Shown here piece by piece: positions 55,418 to 64,000 of a stretch of 64,000 nt of DNA. The first letter of the stretch is position 1; each line of letters starts with the position of its first letter. The notes beneath the pieces are model-generated. The model made no database searches and was not told the origin of the DNA. It saw nothing but the letters and a program-made list of their open reading frames with translations. The translations under genes and the position numbers were made by a program. The stretch comes from Pseudomonas oleovorans subsp. oleovorans (GTDB lineage: Bacteria > Pseudomonadota > Gammaproteobacteria > Pseudomonadales > Pseudomonadaceae), in contig NZ_NIUB01000014.1 of assembly GCF_002197815.1 (NCBI RefSeq), positions 1 to 64,000 on the forward strand, written 5' to 3'.

Positions 55418-57022
55418 ATGACCGAGCACCCAGATCCCAGTCGCGATCGCCTCAAGCATCACTTCGCCCAGCGCGTGATTCACCAGGCGCGCCAGGTGCT
55501 GGAAGTCTGGCAGCGCCTGCAGCGCAGCGAATGGAACGATGCCGGCATGGCCGAGCTGACCGAGGCCAACCTGCGCCTGCTGCGTTACGCCGAGCGCTTC
55601 GAGCAGATCGAGCACGCGCAACTGGCGCAAAGCATTGGCACCAGCCTCGATGAGGTCGTGGAAAATCGCGGCCGTCTCAACAGTACGCTGATCGCTCGCC
55701 TCAATCAGGCCATGCAACGCCTTTCACGTACCGGCCTGCGCCATAGCGACGCCTTCGAGCAAACCTTCCTGCCACCGCTGCGCAAACCGGTGTATCTCGC
55801 CCTGCAGGACGCCCAACGCGCCGAGCGCCTGGCCCAGCAACTGGAGTTCTTCGGCCTGGCCGCGCAGGCACTGAGCGATGAACGTGCTTTCCGAGCCGCC
55901 ATCACCGAACGCCACCCCGCCGCCATCGTCATGGACGTCGACTTCGCCGGCGCCGGGCTGGAGCTGGCAGGCTCGGTGCAGGAAGGCCTGGAGCAGAAGA
56001 TTCCTCTGCTGTTCTTCAGCCATTGCGACACCGACACCCCGACACGCCTGGCCGCCGTACGCGCCGGCGGCCAGGAGTTTTTCACCGGCTCGCTGGATGC
56101 ATCGAGCCTGCTCGAACGCATCGAAGTGCTGACTCACGTCTCGCAATACGACCCGTACAAGGTGCTGATCGTCGACGACTCCAAAGCCCAGGCGACGCAC
56201 ACCGAGCGCGTACTCAACAGTGCCGGCATTCTCACCCACACCCTTACCGAGCCTATCCTGGCGATGGATGCGCTGGCCGAGTTCCAGCCGGATCTGATCA
56301 TCCTCGACATGTACATGCCCGAGTGCAACGGCACCGAACTGGCCAAGGTGATCCGCCATAACGACCGCTACGTCAGCGTACCGATCATCTATCTGTCGGC
56401 CGAGGACGACCTCGATAAGCAGCTCGATGCCATGAGCGAGGGCGGCGACGACTTCCTCACCAAGCCGATCAAGCCACGCCACCTGATCGCCACCGTACGC
56501 AACCGCGCGGCACGTGCGCGCAACCTCAAGGCGCGCATGGTGCGTGACAGCCTCACCGGCCTGTACAACCACACCCATACCCTGCAACTGCTCGACGACG
56601 CCTGCTACCGCGCACGCCGTGAAGAGCAGCCGCTGGCCTTCGCCATGCTCGACATCGACCACTTCAAGAAGGTCAACGACACCTACGGCCACCCCATGGG
56701 AGACCGGGTGATCAAGAGCCTGGCGCTGTTCCTCAAGCAACGCCTGCGCAAGACCGACCATATCGGCCGTTATGGCGGCGAGGAATTCGCCGTGGTACTG
56801 CCCGACACCGATGAACAATCGGCGCTCAAGGTACTGGAGGAAATTCGCCAGCGCTTCGCCGAAATCCATTACCCAGCCCAGCCGCAGGATCTGTCCTGCA
56901 CCTTCAGTTGCGGCATTGCCATGCTGCAACCAGGCCTGGATGGCAATGCCCTGTCCAAGCGCGCCGACGAAGCACTGTACAAGGCCAAGCATGGCGGGCG
57001 TAATCGGGTCGAGCTGTACTGA
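55418..57022 (+). CDS. gcbA: REC-REC-GGDEF diguanylate cyclase GcbA
   Basis: Response-regulator diguanylate cyclase that promotes attachment and affects dispersal in Pseudomonas. 534 residues. N-terminal helical part (~1-115), a first receiver-like domain that looks degenerate (~120-235, VYLALQDAQRAERLAQQL...AAIVMDVDF), a second receiver (~247-365, KVLIVDDSKAQ, phospho-acceptor LIILDMYMPE), then GGDEF. The signature is RYGGEEF (~453), and an I-site RKTD sits exactly five residues upstream, so it should be active and feedback-inhibited. Position beside ctpL matches the order I recall from P. aeruginosa. Confidence 0.92.
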   Translation: MTEHPDPSRDRLKHHFAQRVIHQARQVLEVWQRLQRSEWNDAGMAELTEANLRLLRYAERFEQIEHAQLAQSIGTSLDEVVENRGRLNSTLIARLNQAMQRLSRTGLRHSDAFEQTFLPPLRKPVYLALQDAQRAERLAQQLEFFGLAAQALSDERAFRAAITERHPAAIVMDVDFAGAGLELAGSVQEGLEQKIPLLFFSHCDTDTPTRLAAVRAGGQEFFTGSLDASSLLERIEVLTHVSQYDPYKVLIVDDSKAQATHTERVLNSAGILTHTLTEPILAMDALAEFQPDLIILDMYMPECNGTELAKVIRHNDRYVSVPIIYLSAEDDLDKQLDAMSEGGDDFLTKPIKPRHLIATVRNRAARARNLKARMVRDSLTGLYNHTHTLQLLDDACYRARREEQPLAFAMLDIDHFKKVNDTYGHPMGDRVIKSLALFLKQRLRKTDHIGRYGGEEFAVVLPDTDEQSALKVLEEIRQRFAEIHYPAQPQDLSCTFSCGIAMLQPGLDGNALSKRADEALYKAKHGGRNRVELY

Positions 57023-57118
57023 TAGCAATCTGATTGCACTTACCCCTGTGCCGTCATAAAACAGCAACCAAACCGCAATAAGCTCGCGACCATCGTCCAG
57101 TCGTCGATCGAGCCCGCC

Positions 57119-59083
57119 ATGCGCCTCAAGCTGCTCACCAACCTCAATACAGCGCTGCTGGTCACTGTCTGCGTCGCGCTGGCGGCCACGCTCTGGTGGT
57201 CGCAGCGCGCCTTGCAACAGCCCATGCAACTGATGGCACGCTACCTGACGCTGTCCCAGCAGTTCCAGAGCCAGGTGGCCGATAACATCCTGGCCTACCT
57301 GGCCAGCGGCAATACCGTGCAGCACAGCACCGCGACCCAGGCCATCGACACCTTCGAGCAAGACCTTGCGCAACTCCCACCGCAACTGATCGTCGAACTG
57401 CGCCCAAGCCTCGAGCAACTGCGCGACTTCAGCGCCAATCAGTTGCTGGCGGCCGGCAAACTGGCCGGCGACCCACAAGGGCTGCTGCTGCAGGCCGAAC
57501 GCGAGATGCTCGCCACGCTGGAACAACTGAGCCAGTACGTCGCAGATGCCAGCAGCCCCGCCGCCGGTGACTACCGCAAACCACTGCAGGAAGCCGGTTC
57601 GCGCCTGCTGAGGCTGGCCCACGCCCGCGAGCGCTTCATCGGCCAGGGTCGTAGTGAGCTACTCGGCGATGTCGAACGCGAACTCAAGGCTCTTGCTCAG
57701 CTGGCAGAGGCGCTGGATAAGTTGCCGCTACTCGGCGTACAGCAGGCCGATAGCTCTGCCAGCGTCGGTTTCGCCGCGCTGCTAGGTCTGGATGAGGCAC
57801 AGCAGGAGCAACAGGCGCAGGACCGTGGCATCGAGCTGAAGCGTGAGTTGAATGCCCTGGTACGTCGCTACCCCGGTGAACTGCAGCGCACCCGTGAGCT
57901 GGTCGAGCAACGTCAGCAACTGGCCGTAACCACCACCGAACGCGTGACCCAGGTGCAACAGGCACTGGCGGCGCTGGAGCCGCTGGTGCAGAACGAATAT
58001 GACCGCATCCAGGGTGAAGTACGCCTGCTCCAGGGCCTGATGATCGGCCTGATCCTGCTGATCGCCCTGCTCATCGACCGCATCCAGCGGCGCCTGTCGC
58101 AGGTGCTGGGCCATCTGGTTCCTGCCCTGTCGCGCTGGGCCAGCGGCGACTTCGCCATGACGATCACGATCGATTCGCGCACCCGCGAATTGCGTGACAT
58201 CGAGGATTCGCTCAACCACCTGCGCCGCTACCTGGTGGAGCTGGTCGCCAGCATCCGCCATCACGCCGAACAGGTTGCCGACTCCAGCCACACGCTGGCC
58301 GACCTCACGGGAGGCCTGCACGCTGGCGCCGAACGCCAGGCCGGCGATACGGCATTGATCCGTGATGCGCTGGGCGAGCTGGAAGCAACCATCGGCCAGG
58401 TCGCCGAGGATGCCAGCCAGACCGCCGACGCCAGCCGCGACGCCGACCGCGCCTTGGTCCAGGGCCAACAGGTCATCGGCCAGAGCCTGGAAGGGCTGTA
58501 TGCCCTGGTCACCGAGGTGCAGGGCAACGCCCAGGCCATCGAGCGCCTGGCCGACGAGACTGCCACCATCGGCAGCGTGCTCACGGTGATTCGCGGCATT
58601 GCCGAACAGACCAACCTGCTCGCCCTCAACGCCGCCATCGAGGCCGCGCGCGCCGGCGAGGCCGGCCGCGGTTTCGCCGTGGTCGCCGACGAGGTGCGCT
58701 CACTGTCACAGCGCACCGGCAGCGCCACCGCGGAAATCCAGGATGTCATCGGCCGCTTGCAACAAGCCGCGCATCAGTCGGTACAGACCATGCGTGCCCA
58801 GGTCGAACACGCCGAAGCGACCGCGGGCAAGGCCGAAGCGGCCGATGGTGCGCTGGACGAGATCGTCAGCGCCATCCGCACCATCGCCAGCATGGCCGGG
58901 CGCATCGCCGAGGCCACTGCCCAGCAGAGCGATGCGGTCAGTGAGATTCGCGAACATGGCGAACGCATCCACCAACTGGGCGACGACAACCTCGGCCTGA
59001 TCGCCAACGGACGCAGCGAGAGTGAACGCCTGCTGCACTTGGGTGGCCAGTTGCACAGCGCCGTACAGGCGTTTCGCGTCTAA
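57119..59083 (+). CDS. ctpL: Methyl-accepting chemotaxis protein, CtpL-like
   Basis: 654-residue transmembrane chemoreceptor. Membrane segments at about 12-30 and 302-322 enclose a ~270-residue, mostly helical periplasmic sensor. HAMP-like sequence follows, then the signalling domain with the conserved hairpin [37 protein letters not shown]. In P. aeruginosa CtpL mediates taxis to low phosphate; assignment here rests on position between gcbA and dsbD and on general architecture. Its TAA stop is the first three bases of repeat copy B. Confidence 0.8.
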   Translation: MRLKLLTNLNTALLVTVCVALAATLWWSQRALQQPMQLMARYLTLSQQFQSQVADNILAYLASGNTVQHSTATQAIDTFEQDLAQLPPQLIVELRPSLEQLRDFSANQLLAAGKLAGDPQGLLLQAEREMLATLEQLSQYVADASSPAAGDYRKPLQEAGSRLLRLAHARERFIGQGRSELLGDVERELKALAQLAEALDKLPLLGVQQADSSASVGFAALLGLDEAQQEQQAQDRGIELKRELNALVRRYPGELQRTRELVEQRQQLAVTTTERVTQVQQALAALEPLVQNEYDRIQGEVRLLQGLMIGLILLIALLIDRIQRRLSQVLGHLVPALSRWASGDFAMTITIDSRTRELRDIEDSLNHLRRYLVELVASIRHHAEQVADSSHTLADLTGGLHAGAERQAGDTALIRDALGELEATIGQVAEDASQTADASRDADRALVQGQQVIGQSLEGLYALVTEVQGNAQAIERLADETATIGSVLTVIRGIAEQTNLLALNAAIEAARAGEAGRGFAVVADEVRSLSQRTGSATAEIQDVIGRLQQAAHQSVQTMRAQVEHAEATAGKAEAADGALDEIVSAIRTIASMAGRIAEATAQQSDAVSEIREHGERIHQLGDDNLGLIANGRSESERLLHLGGQLHSAVQAFRV

Positions 59084-59241
59084 CAGGCCGTTGAAAAACG
59101 TAGGCGAGGCAGCCAATGCAAGGCAAAAATAGGCGAAAAGCGGAGTTTACGAGCTGTAAATGAGCATTTTGATCGGACTCGCGCACGAGCCTGTTTTTAA
59201 CGCAGCAGTAGCAACGCAGATAGTTTTTCAACAGCCTGCTA
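59081..59241 (+). repeat. Palindromic-arm element, copy B
   Basis: 161 bp. Arms are identical to those of copy A apart from the first bases (TAACAGGCCGTTGAAAAAC; right GTTTTTCAACAGCCTGCTA). The core GAGTTTACGAGCTGTAAATG is shared. It starts on the ctpL stop codon. It lacks about 45 bases of the left half found in copy A. Confidence 0.87.
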
Positions 59242-59409
59242 AGCGCCTGCGACACGGCAGCGCAGGCTTGATCTGCACGGGAACTCGACAAGGCCGGCCT
59301 GCTCCAAGGTTCCGCTCATCCCGGCAATCGACGCCCCGGCGCGGCGACGACGATACGGGTGAGCGCTTTCCGGTATCATGCCGCCACCTTTCGCCGAGAT
59401 ATTCGCCCG

Positions 59410-61194
59410 ATGTCACTGTGTCGACTGCTGCTTCCCCTGCTTCTGCTCTGCCTGAGCCTGCCCGCCAGTGCCAACCTGTTCGACCAGCGCCCTGCTACCT
59501 CGCCGATTGGCGCACCGCTGAACAACAGCAGCGATTTCCTGCCGGTGCGTGAAGCCTTCAAGCTGAGCCTGGTGAGCAGCGACTCACAGGCAGTGACGCT
59601 GCGCTTCGTCGCGGCCGAGGGTTACTACCTCTATCGCCATCGATTCAATTTCAGCGTCGAACCGGCGGACTTGGTGCTCGGCGACGCCCAATTGCCAGCA
59701 GGCGAAGCCAAGCACGATGAATACTTCGGCGATGTCGAGGTGTACTACGGCGTGCTGGATATCCGCGTGCCGCTGGACAACCCGGATAACCGCCCGCTGC
59801 GCCTGCAGGTGGACTATCAGGGCTGCGCCGACAAGGGCCTGTGCTACCCGCCGGAAAGCGAGTTCATCGAGGTCGGTGATATGCCTGCCGCCAACAGCAG
59901 CGATGGGGCATCGATGGCATCCGGCTGGAACTGGAAAGAGCTGGCGCTGTTCTTCCTCGGCGGTCTGGCACTGACCTTCACCCCCTGCGTGCTGCCGATG
60001 CTGCCGATCCTCTCCGGCGTGGTGCTGCGCGGCCAACTGGGCGGCCTGCGCAGCCTGACCCTGTCACTGGCTTATGTCCTGCCGATGGCCGCCTGCTTCG
60101 CCATTCTCGGCACGCTGATGGGGCTGTTCGGCGCGGGCCTCAATCTGCAGGCTCGCCTGCAATCGGCCTGGGTATTGGTGCCTTTCGCCGCCTTCTTCGC
60201 CTTCTTCGCGCTGGCCATGTTCGGCCTGTTCGAGCTGCGCCTGCCTCGTTTCATCAGTGAACCTCTGGATCGCCTGGCAGGCAAAACCCATGGCGGCTCG
60301 CATCTGAATGCAGCCCTGCTCGGCGTACTCTCCAGCCTGCTGGTCAGCCCCTGCGTTTCGGCGCCGCTGGTCGGTGCCCTGCTTTATATCAGCGCCAGTG
60401 GCGATGCCTTGGGCGGCGGCCTGAAGCTACTCGCGCTCGGCCTCGGTATGGGTACGCCGCTGGTGCTGTTCGCCGTTGGCGGAGGTGCGCTGCTGCCGAA
60501 AACCGGCACTTGGATGGTCACGGTGCGCAATGCCTTCGGCGTGCTGCTGCTGGCCGTTTCGGTCTGGCTGCTCGAGCGCGTACTGCCGGGCAGTCTCAGT
60601 CTGGCTCTATGGGGGCTACTGGCTGGCGGTGTGGCGGTATTCCTCGGTGCGCTGGAGTTCGGCCCCAAAACACATCGACAAAAGCTCGGCCAGATCGCCG
60701 GTCTGGCACTGCTGGTCTATGCCCTGGCCGCCTGGGTCGGTGCGCTACAGGGTGCAAGCGACCCGCTCAAGCCACTCGGCCAGCTGGCTGGTGCCGGCCA
60801 AAGCAGCGCCAAGAGCGGTGCCTGGCAAACCCTGAGCAGCCCCGCCGAACTGGACGCCGCACTGGCCGAGGCCAAAGCCGGCGGCCAACCGCTACTGCTG
60901 GACTGGTACGCCGACTGGTGCATCAGCTGCAAGGTCATCGAGCGCGAGGTGTTCGGCAATGCCGAAGTAGGCAGCAAACTGGCCGGCTGGCGCCTGATCC
61001 GCTTCGATATCACCGAAAGCAATGCCGCCCAGCGCGCTCTGCTGGATCGTTACAACCTGTTCGGGCCACCGGCCATCCAGTTGTTCGCCGGCAATGGTGA
61101 CGAATTGCTCGATCTGCGTGTCGTAGGTGAGATCAATGCCGCCACCTTCGCGGGCCGTCTGGATCAGGCAAGTAGCCGCCTAGGAAAACGCTGA
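59410..61194 (+). CDS. dsbD: Thiol:disulfide interchange protein DsbD
   Basis: Carries electrons from cytoplasmic thioredoxin across the inner membrane to periplasmic DsbC/CcmG-type proteins. 594 residues from ATG 59410, starting with signal peptide MSLCRLLLPLLLLCLSLPASA. The alpha domain has the cysteine pair CADKGLC. The eight-helix beta domain has the transmembrane cysteines in TFTPCVLPMLPIL and LVSPCVSAPLVGA. The gamma thioredoxin domain has DWYADWCISCKVIE. All six redox cysteines are present. Confidence 0.96.
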   Translation: MSLCRLLLPLLLLCLSLPASANLFDQRPATSPIGAPLNNSSDFLPVREAFKLSLVSSDSQAVTLRFVAAEGYYLYRHRFNFSVEPADLVLGDAQLPAGEAKHDEYFGDVEVYYGVLDIRVPLDNPDNRPLRLQVDYQGCADKGLCYPPESEFIEVGDMPAANSSDGASMASGWNWKELALFFLGGLALTFTPCVLPMLPILSGVVLRGQLGGLRSLTLSLAYVLPMAACFAILGTLMGLFGAGLNLQARLQSAWVLVPFAAFFAFFALAMFGLFELRLPRFISEPLDRLAGKTHGGSHLNAALLGVLSSLLVSPCVSAPLVGALLYISASGDALGGGLKLLALGLGMGTPLVLFAVGGGALLPKTGTWMVTVRNAFGVLLLAVSVWLLERVLPGSLSLALWGLLAGGVAVFLGALEFGPKTHRQKLGQIAGLALLVYALAAWVGALQGASDPLKPLGQLAGAGQSSAKSGAWQTLSSPAELDAALAEAKAGGQPLLLDWYADWCISCKVIEREVFGNAEVGSKLAGWRLIRFDITESNAAQRALLDRYNLFGPPAIQLFAGNGDELLDLRVVGEINAATFAGRLDQASSRLGKR

Positions 61195-61207
61195 AAAGCC
61201 CCAAACC

Positions 61208-61274
61208 GTCACTCCCGCGAAGGCGGGAGTCCAGGTACTGCGGGGTCTGGATTCCCGCCTTCGCGGGAATGACG
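61208..61274. repeat. GTCATTCCCGC palindrome
   Basis: GTCACTCCCGCGAAGGCGGGAG ... CCCGCCTTCGCGGGAATGAC, second copy of the family at 5249, just after dsbD. The rest of the 265-bp gap before aroQ holds no gene. Confidence 0.85.
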
Positions 61275-61459
61275 ACTATTTCAGACCATCCCCAGGTAGC
61301 TGAACGCCGCCAAGACGATCATCGCTAGCGCCTGGCAACGACCAAAACCAACGCTATAGTCATATTTCTGCCGCAAACAGCAGGCATCGTGTCGACTATT
61401 GCTGACATCGCGCAGCTGCGGCATAGTCCTGCGCAGCCCGAACAACAAGGAACGCGACC

Positions 61460-61906
61460 ATGGCCACCCTACTGGTGCTGCACGGCCCCAACCTCAACCT
61501 GCTGGGCACCCGCGAGCCCGACAAATATGGCGCCACCACCCTGGCCGAGATCAATCAGGATCTGGAGCGCCGCGCCCGCGAGGCTGGCCACCACCTGCTG
61601 CATCTGCAGAGCAATGCCGAATACGAATTGATCGACCGCATTCACGCCGCAAAGGGTGAAGGTGTCGACTTTATCCTGATCAATCCCGCCGCTTTTACCC
61701 ATACCAGCGTCGCATTACGTGACGCATTGCTGGCGGTGAGCATCCCATTCATCGAAGTGCACCTGTCCAACGTGCACAAGCGTGAACCTTTCCGCCATCA
61801 CTCCTATTTTTCCGACGTTGCAGTAGGGGTGATCTGCGGCCTTGGCGCCAGCGGTTATCGGCTGGCCCTGGAAGCGGCACTCGAACAACTGACCGGGCGC
61901 GCCTGA
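61460..61906 (+). CDS. aroQ: 3-Dehydroquinate dehydratase, type II
   Basis: Third step of the shikimate pathway: trans-dehydration of 3-dehydroquinate. 148 residues forming a dodecamer in the family. Visible: [24 protein letters not shown] with the catalytic Tyr in the mobile loop, [17 protein letters not shown], and [18 protein letters not shown]. Ribosome site AAGGAACG precedes the ATG. Position before accB is the classic Pseudomonas and E. coli order. Confidence 0.97.
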   Translation: MATLLVLHGPNLNLLGTREPDKYGATTLAEINQDLERRAREAGHHLLHLQSNAEYELIDRIHAAKGEGVDFILINPAAFTHTSVALRDALLAVSIPFIEVHLSNVHKREPFRHHSYFSDVAVGVICGLGASGYRLALEAALEQLTGRA

Positions 61907-61956
61907 CGCGACGCTCGGTAGACAAGTCCTACCTCACCTCTGGGAGTTGAACCTTC

Positions 61957-62418
61957 ATGGATATCCGTAAAGTCAAGAAACTGATCGAGCTGCTGGAAGA
62001 GTCCGGTATCGACGAGCTGGAGATCAAAGAGGGCGAAGAGTCCGTACGTATCAGCCGCCACAGCAAGCAGCCGGCCTACGCGCCGCAGCCGGTCTACGCT
62101 CAGGCTCCTGCGCCGGTCGCCGCCCCGGTTGCCGCAGCTGCACCGAGCGCTGACGCTGCCCCGGCCGCCGCACCGAAACTGAACGGTACCGTCGCGCGCT
62201 CGCCGATGGTCGGCACCTTCTACCGCGCGGCTTCGCCGACCTCGGCCAACTTCGTCGAAGTCGGCCAGACCGTGAAGAAAGGCGACATCCTGTGCATCGT
62301 CGAAGCCATGAAGATGATGAACCACATCGAGGCCGAAGCCAGCGGCGTGATCGAGTCCATCCTGGTGGAAAACGGCCAGCCGGTTGAGTACGACCAGCCC
62401 CTGTTCACCATCGTTTGA
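61957..62418 (+). CDS. accB: Biotin carboxyl carrier protein of acetyl-CoA carboxylase
   Basis: Carries biotin between the carboxylase and transferase parts of acetyl-CoA carboxylase. 153 residues: N-terminal helical region [23 protein letters not shown], a Pro/Ala-rich linker (~40-72), and the biotinyl domain with the acceptor lysine in EAMKMMN (~residue 118). Seventeen bases separate it from accC; the two form the accBC operon. Confidence 0.97.
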   Translation: MDIRKVKKLIELLEESGIDELEIKEGEESVRISRHSKQPAYAPQPVYAQAPAPVAAPVAAAAPSADAAPAAAPKLNGTVARSPMVGTFYRAASPTSANFVEVGQTVKKGDILCIVEAMKMMNHIEAEASGVIESILVENGQPVEYDQPLFTIV

Positions 62419-62435
62419 TGCCCGGGGAGCCTGCA

Positions 62436-63791
62436 ATGCAGAAGCTGGAAAAAGTCCTGATCGCCAACCGTGGCGAAATTGCCCTGCGTATCCTGCGTGC
62501 CTGCAAGGAGCTGGGTATCAAGACGGTGGCCGTGCACTCCACCGCCGACCGCGAACTGATGCACCTGAGTCTGGCCGACGAATGCGTCTGCATTGGCCCG
62601 GCTCCTGGCTCGCTGTCGTACCTGAACATCCCGGCGATCATCAGCGCAGCTGAACTGACCGGCGCCACGGGCATCCACCCGGGCTACGGCTTTCTCGCCG
62701 AGAACGCCGACTTCGCCGAACAGGTGGAGAATTCCGGTTTCGCCTTCATCGGCCCTAAAGCCGACACCATTCGCCTGATGGGCGACAAGGTATCGGCCAA
62801 GGAAGCCATGATCAAAACCGGCGTACCGGTAGTTCCCGGCTCCGACGGCCCGCTGCCGGAAGACGAGGAAGAAGCCCTGCGCATCGCCCGTGAAGTGGGC
62901 TACCCGGTGATCATCAAAGCTGCTGGCGGCGGCGGTGGTCGCGGCATGCGCGTGGTGCATAAGGAAGAAGACCTGATCAAGTCGGCCAAACTGACCCGCA
63001 CCGAAGCCGGTGCAGCGTTCGGCAATCCGATGGTCTATCTGGAAAAATTCCTCGGCAACCCGCGCCACGTCGAAGTCCAGGTGCTGTCCGACGGCCAGGG
63101 CAACGCGATTCACCTGTACGACCGCGACTGCTCGCTGCAGCGTCGCCACCAGAAGGTGATCGAAGAGGCTCCGGCCCCACTGATCGACGAGAAGGCCCGC
63201 GCCGAAGTGCTCAAGCGCTGCGTCGATGCCTGTGTCGAGATCGGCTACCGTGGCGCCGGCACCTTCGAGTTCCTCTATGAAGACGGTCGTTTCTACTTCA
63301 TCGAGATGAACACCCGCGTTCAGGTGGAGCACCCGGTCACCGAGATGGTCACTGGTATCGACATCGTCAAGGAGATGCTCAGCATCGCCGCTGGCAACAA
63401 GCTGTCGATCAAGCAGGAAGACGTGAAGATCCTCGGTCACTCGGTCGAGTGCCGGATCAACGCCGAAGACCCGGACAACTTCATGCCCAGCCCAGGCAAG
63501 GTCAAGCATTTCCATGCTCCGGGCGGTAATGGCGTGCGCGTCGATTCACACCTGTACAGCGGCTACAGCGTTCCACCGCACTACGACTCGCTGATCGGCA
63601 AGCTGATCACCTTCGGCAAGGACCGTGACGAAGCCATGGCCCGTATGCGCAATGCCCTGGACGAGATCGTGGTCGATGGCATCAAGACCAACGTGCCGCT
63701 GCACCGCGACCTGACTCGCGACAAGGGTTTCGTCAAAGGTGGCGTTAACATCCATTACCTGGAAAAGAAACTGGGTATGGACAAGCACTGA
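62436..63791 (+). CDS. accC: Biotin carboxylase subunit of acetyl-CoA carboxylase
   Basis: ATP-dependent carboxylation of the biotin on AccB, first half-reaction of malonyl-CoA synthesis. 451 residues from ATG 62436, which has GGGGAG upstream; an ATG at 62415 in the same frame overlaps accB and is rejected. Visible: [27 protein letters not shown], the ATP-grasp glycine loop [44 protein letters not shown]. Intact. Confidence 0.97.
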   Translation: MQKLEKVLIANRGEIALRILRACKELGIKTVAVHSTADRELMHLSLADECVCIGPAPGSLSYLNIPAIISAAELTGATGIHPGYGFLAENADFAEQVENSGFAFIGPKADTIRLMGDKVSAKEAMIKTGVPVVPGSDGPLPEDEEEALRIAREVGYPVIIKAAGGGGGRGMRVVHKEEDLIKSAKLTRTEAGAAFGNPMVYLEKFLGNPRHVEVQVLSDGQGNAIHLYDRDCSLQRRHQKVIEEAPAPLIDEKARAEVLKRCVDACVEIGYRGAGTFEFLYEDGRFYFIEMNTRVQVEHPVTEMVTGIDIVKEMLSIAAGNKLSIKQEDVKILGHSVECRINAEDPDNFMPSPGKVKHFHAPGGNGVRVDSHLYSGYSVPPHYDSLIGKLITFGKDRDEAMARMRNALDEIVVDGIKTNVPLHRDLTRDKGFVKGGVNIHYLEKKLGMDKH

Positions 63792-63810
63792 GTCCTGACT
63801 CGCTGCTTCA

Positions 63811-63842
63811 CAGGGGCTGCCTTCGGGCGGCCCCTGTCGTTT
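63811..63842 (+). terminator. Terminator of accBC
   Basis: CAGGGGCTGCC-TTCGG-GCGGCCCCTG hairpin (about 11 bp, one G-U) followed by TCGTTTC. Twenty bases after the accC stop; the T-run is short, so efficiency is uncertain. Confidence 0.7.
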
Positions 63843-63919
63843 CAGCGGTCGAACTGGCAAGCCGCCCGCCCCATCAAGTAAGCTGCGCGGCCAAACGCGC
63901 GCCCTTCACGAGGTTTTCC

Positions 63920-64000
63920 ATGCCCTGGTTACAAGTCCGTCTCGCCATCACTCCTGAGCAGGCAGAAACCTACGAGGATGCGCTGCTGGAAGTGGGCGCC
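63920..64000 (+). CDS. prmA: Ribosomal protein L11 methyltransferase, 5' end only
   Basis: The first 27 codons, [20 protein letters not shown]..., before the window ends. The sequence is typical of PrmA, and accC-prmA is a conserved neighbourhood. The catalytic domain lies outside the window. Confidence 0.85.
   Translation, partial: MPWLQVRLAITPEQAETYEDALLEVGA

Noticed and set aside
57043-57118. Possible Pho box upstream of ctpL
   Set aside because: A GTCAT is present, but the second half-site at the 11-base period is poor; not enough to call.
55724-57622. 632-codon open frame antisense to gcbA and ctpL
   Set aside because: Spans two real genes and their intergenic gap; composition typical of an antisense artefact.

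Overview
The window is a GC-rich chromosomal stretch of a gammaproteobacterium, almost certainly Pseudomonas in the broad sense. I judge this from gene content and from gene order that I recall from P. aeruginosa PAO1: pilA/pilBCD-coaE-yacG, ndh, morA-glyA-(DUF3015)-mapZ-radA, and speA-SUI1-NUDIX-DUF2333-gcbA-ctpL-dsbD-aroQ-accBC-prmA. The many short 'GTAGGAGC' palindromes (REP type) point the same way. The species cannot be fixed from sequence alone. A member of the P. mendocina/oleovorans/pseudoalcaligenes neighbourhood is a guess.

Layout. 1-637: gene-free, with a 128-bp direct repeat and the pilA terminator. 638-6207: type IV pilus genes (pilA divergent from pilBCD), then coaE and yacG. 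6371-10524: small conserved proteins, a membrane permease-like protein, DUF1780, MOSC, DUF3094 and the type II NADH dehydrogenase. 10975-11217: a tRNA-Lys/Pro/Asn operon with a clear promoter and terminator. 11424-14087: DUF1631 and a PilZ protein. 14654-22364: ettA, morA, glyA. 22427-28838: DUF3015, mapZ, a 48-aa ORF, radA, a GNAT gene with an insertion at its 3' end, two YdcH-type proteins, a CNNM/CBS protein and a ferredoxin-NADP reductase. 29081-33108: rlmG, a Phd/ParE-type toxin-antitoxin pair, a decayed TldD/PmbA pair and a DUF2474 miniprotein. 33305-35754: the cyanide-insensitive oxidase cioAB with an ANR-type box upstream. 36222-40709: MazG-like, cmoM, two DUF4136 lipoproteins, a GNAT pseudogene, a DMT-type transporter and a broken diguanylate cyclase. 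40872-48705: pbpC and the alpha-2-macroglobulin gene, separated by a DUF559 endonuclease cassette. 48846-64000: MATE pump, DUF2214, then the speA to prmA block.

Functional themes. Surface attachment and c-di-GMP signalling dominate: type IV pili, MorA (GGDEF+EAL), GcbA (REC-REC-GGDEF), two PilZ proteins (one is MapZ), DUF1631, and a diguanylate cyclase that has decayed. Core metabolism covers CoA, serine/glycine, polyamines, fatty-acid initiation, shikimate and respiration. Envelope defence is represented by the A2M/PBP1C pair.

The most unusual content lies between genes. (i) A ~155-bp miniature inverted-repeat element is present twice with 12-13-bp target duplications: once inside a terminator hairpin and once inside the 3' end of a GNAT gene, whose lost tail can still be read beyond it. 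(ii) A ~145-210-bp element family has a conserved core, but its ~20-bp arms differ between copies while staying self-complementary within each copy; several copies start on a stop codon. (iii) A DUF559 endonuclease gene is bracketed by 'CCCTCTCCC' palindromes and sits inside the usual A2M-pbpC operon. No phage, insertion-sequence transposase or CRISPR array was found.
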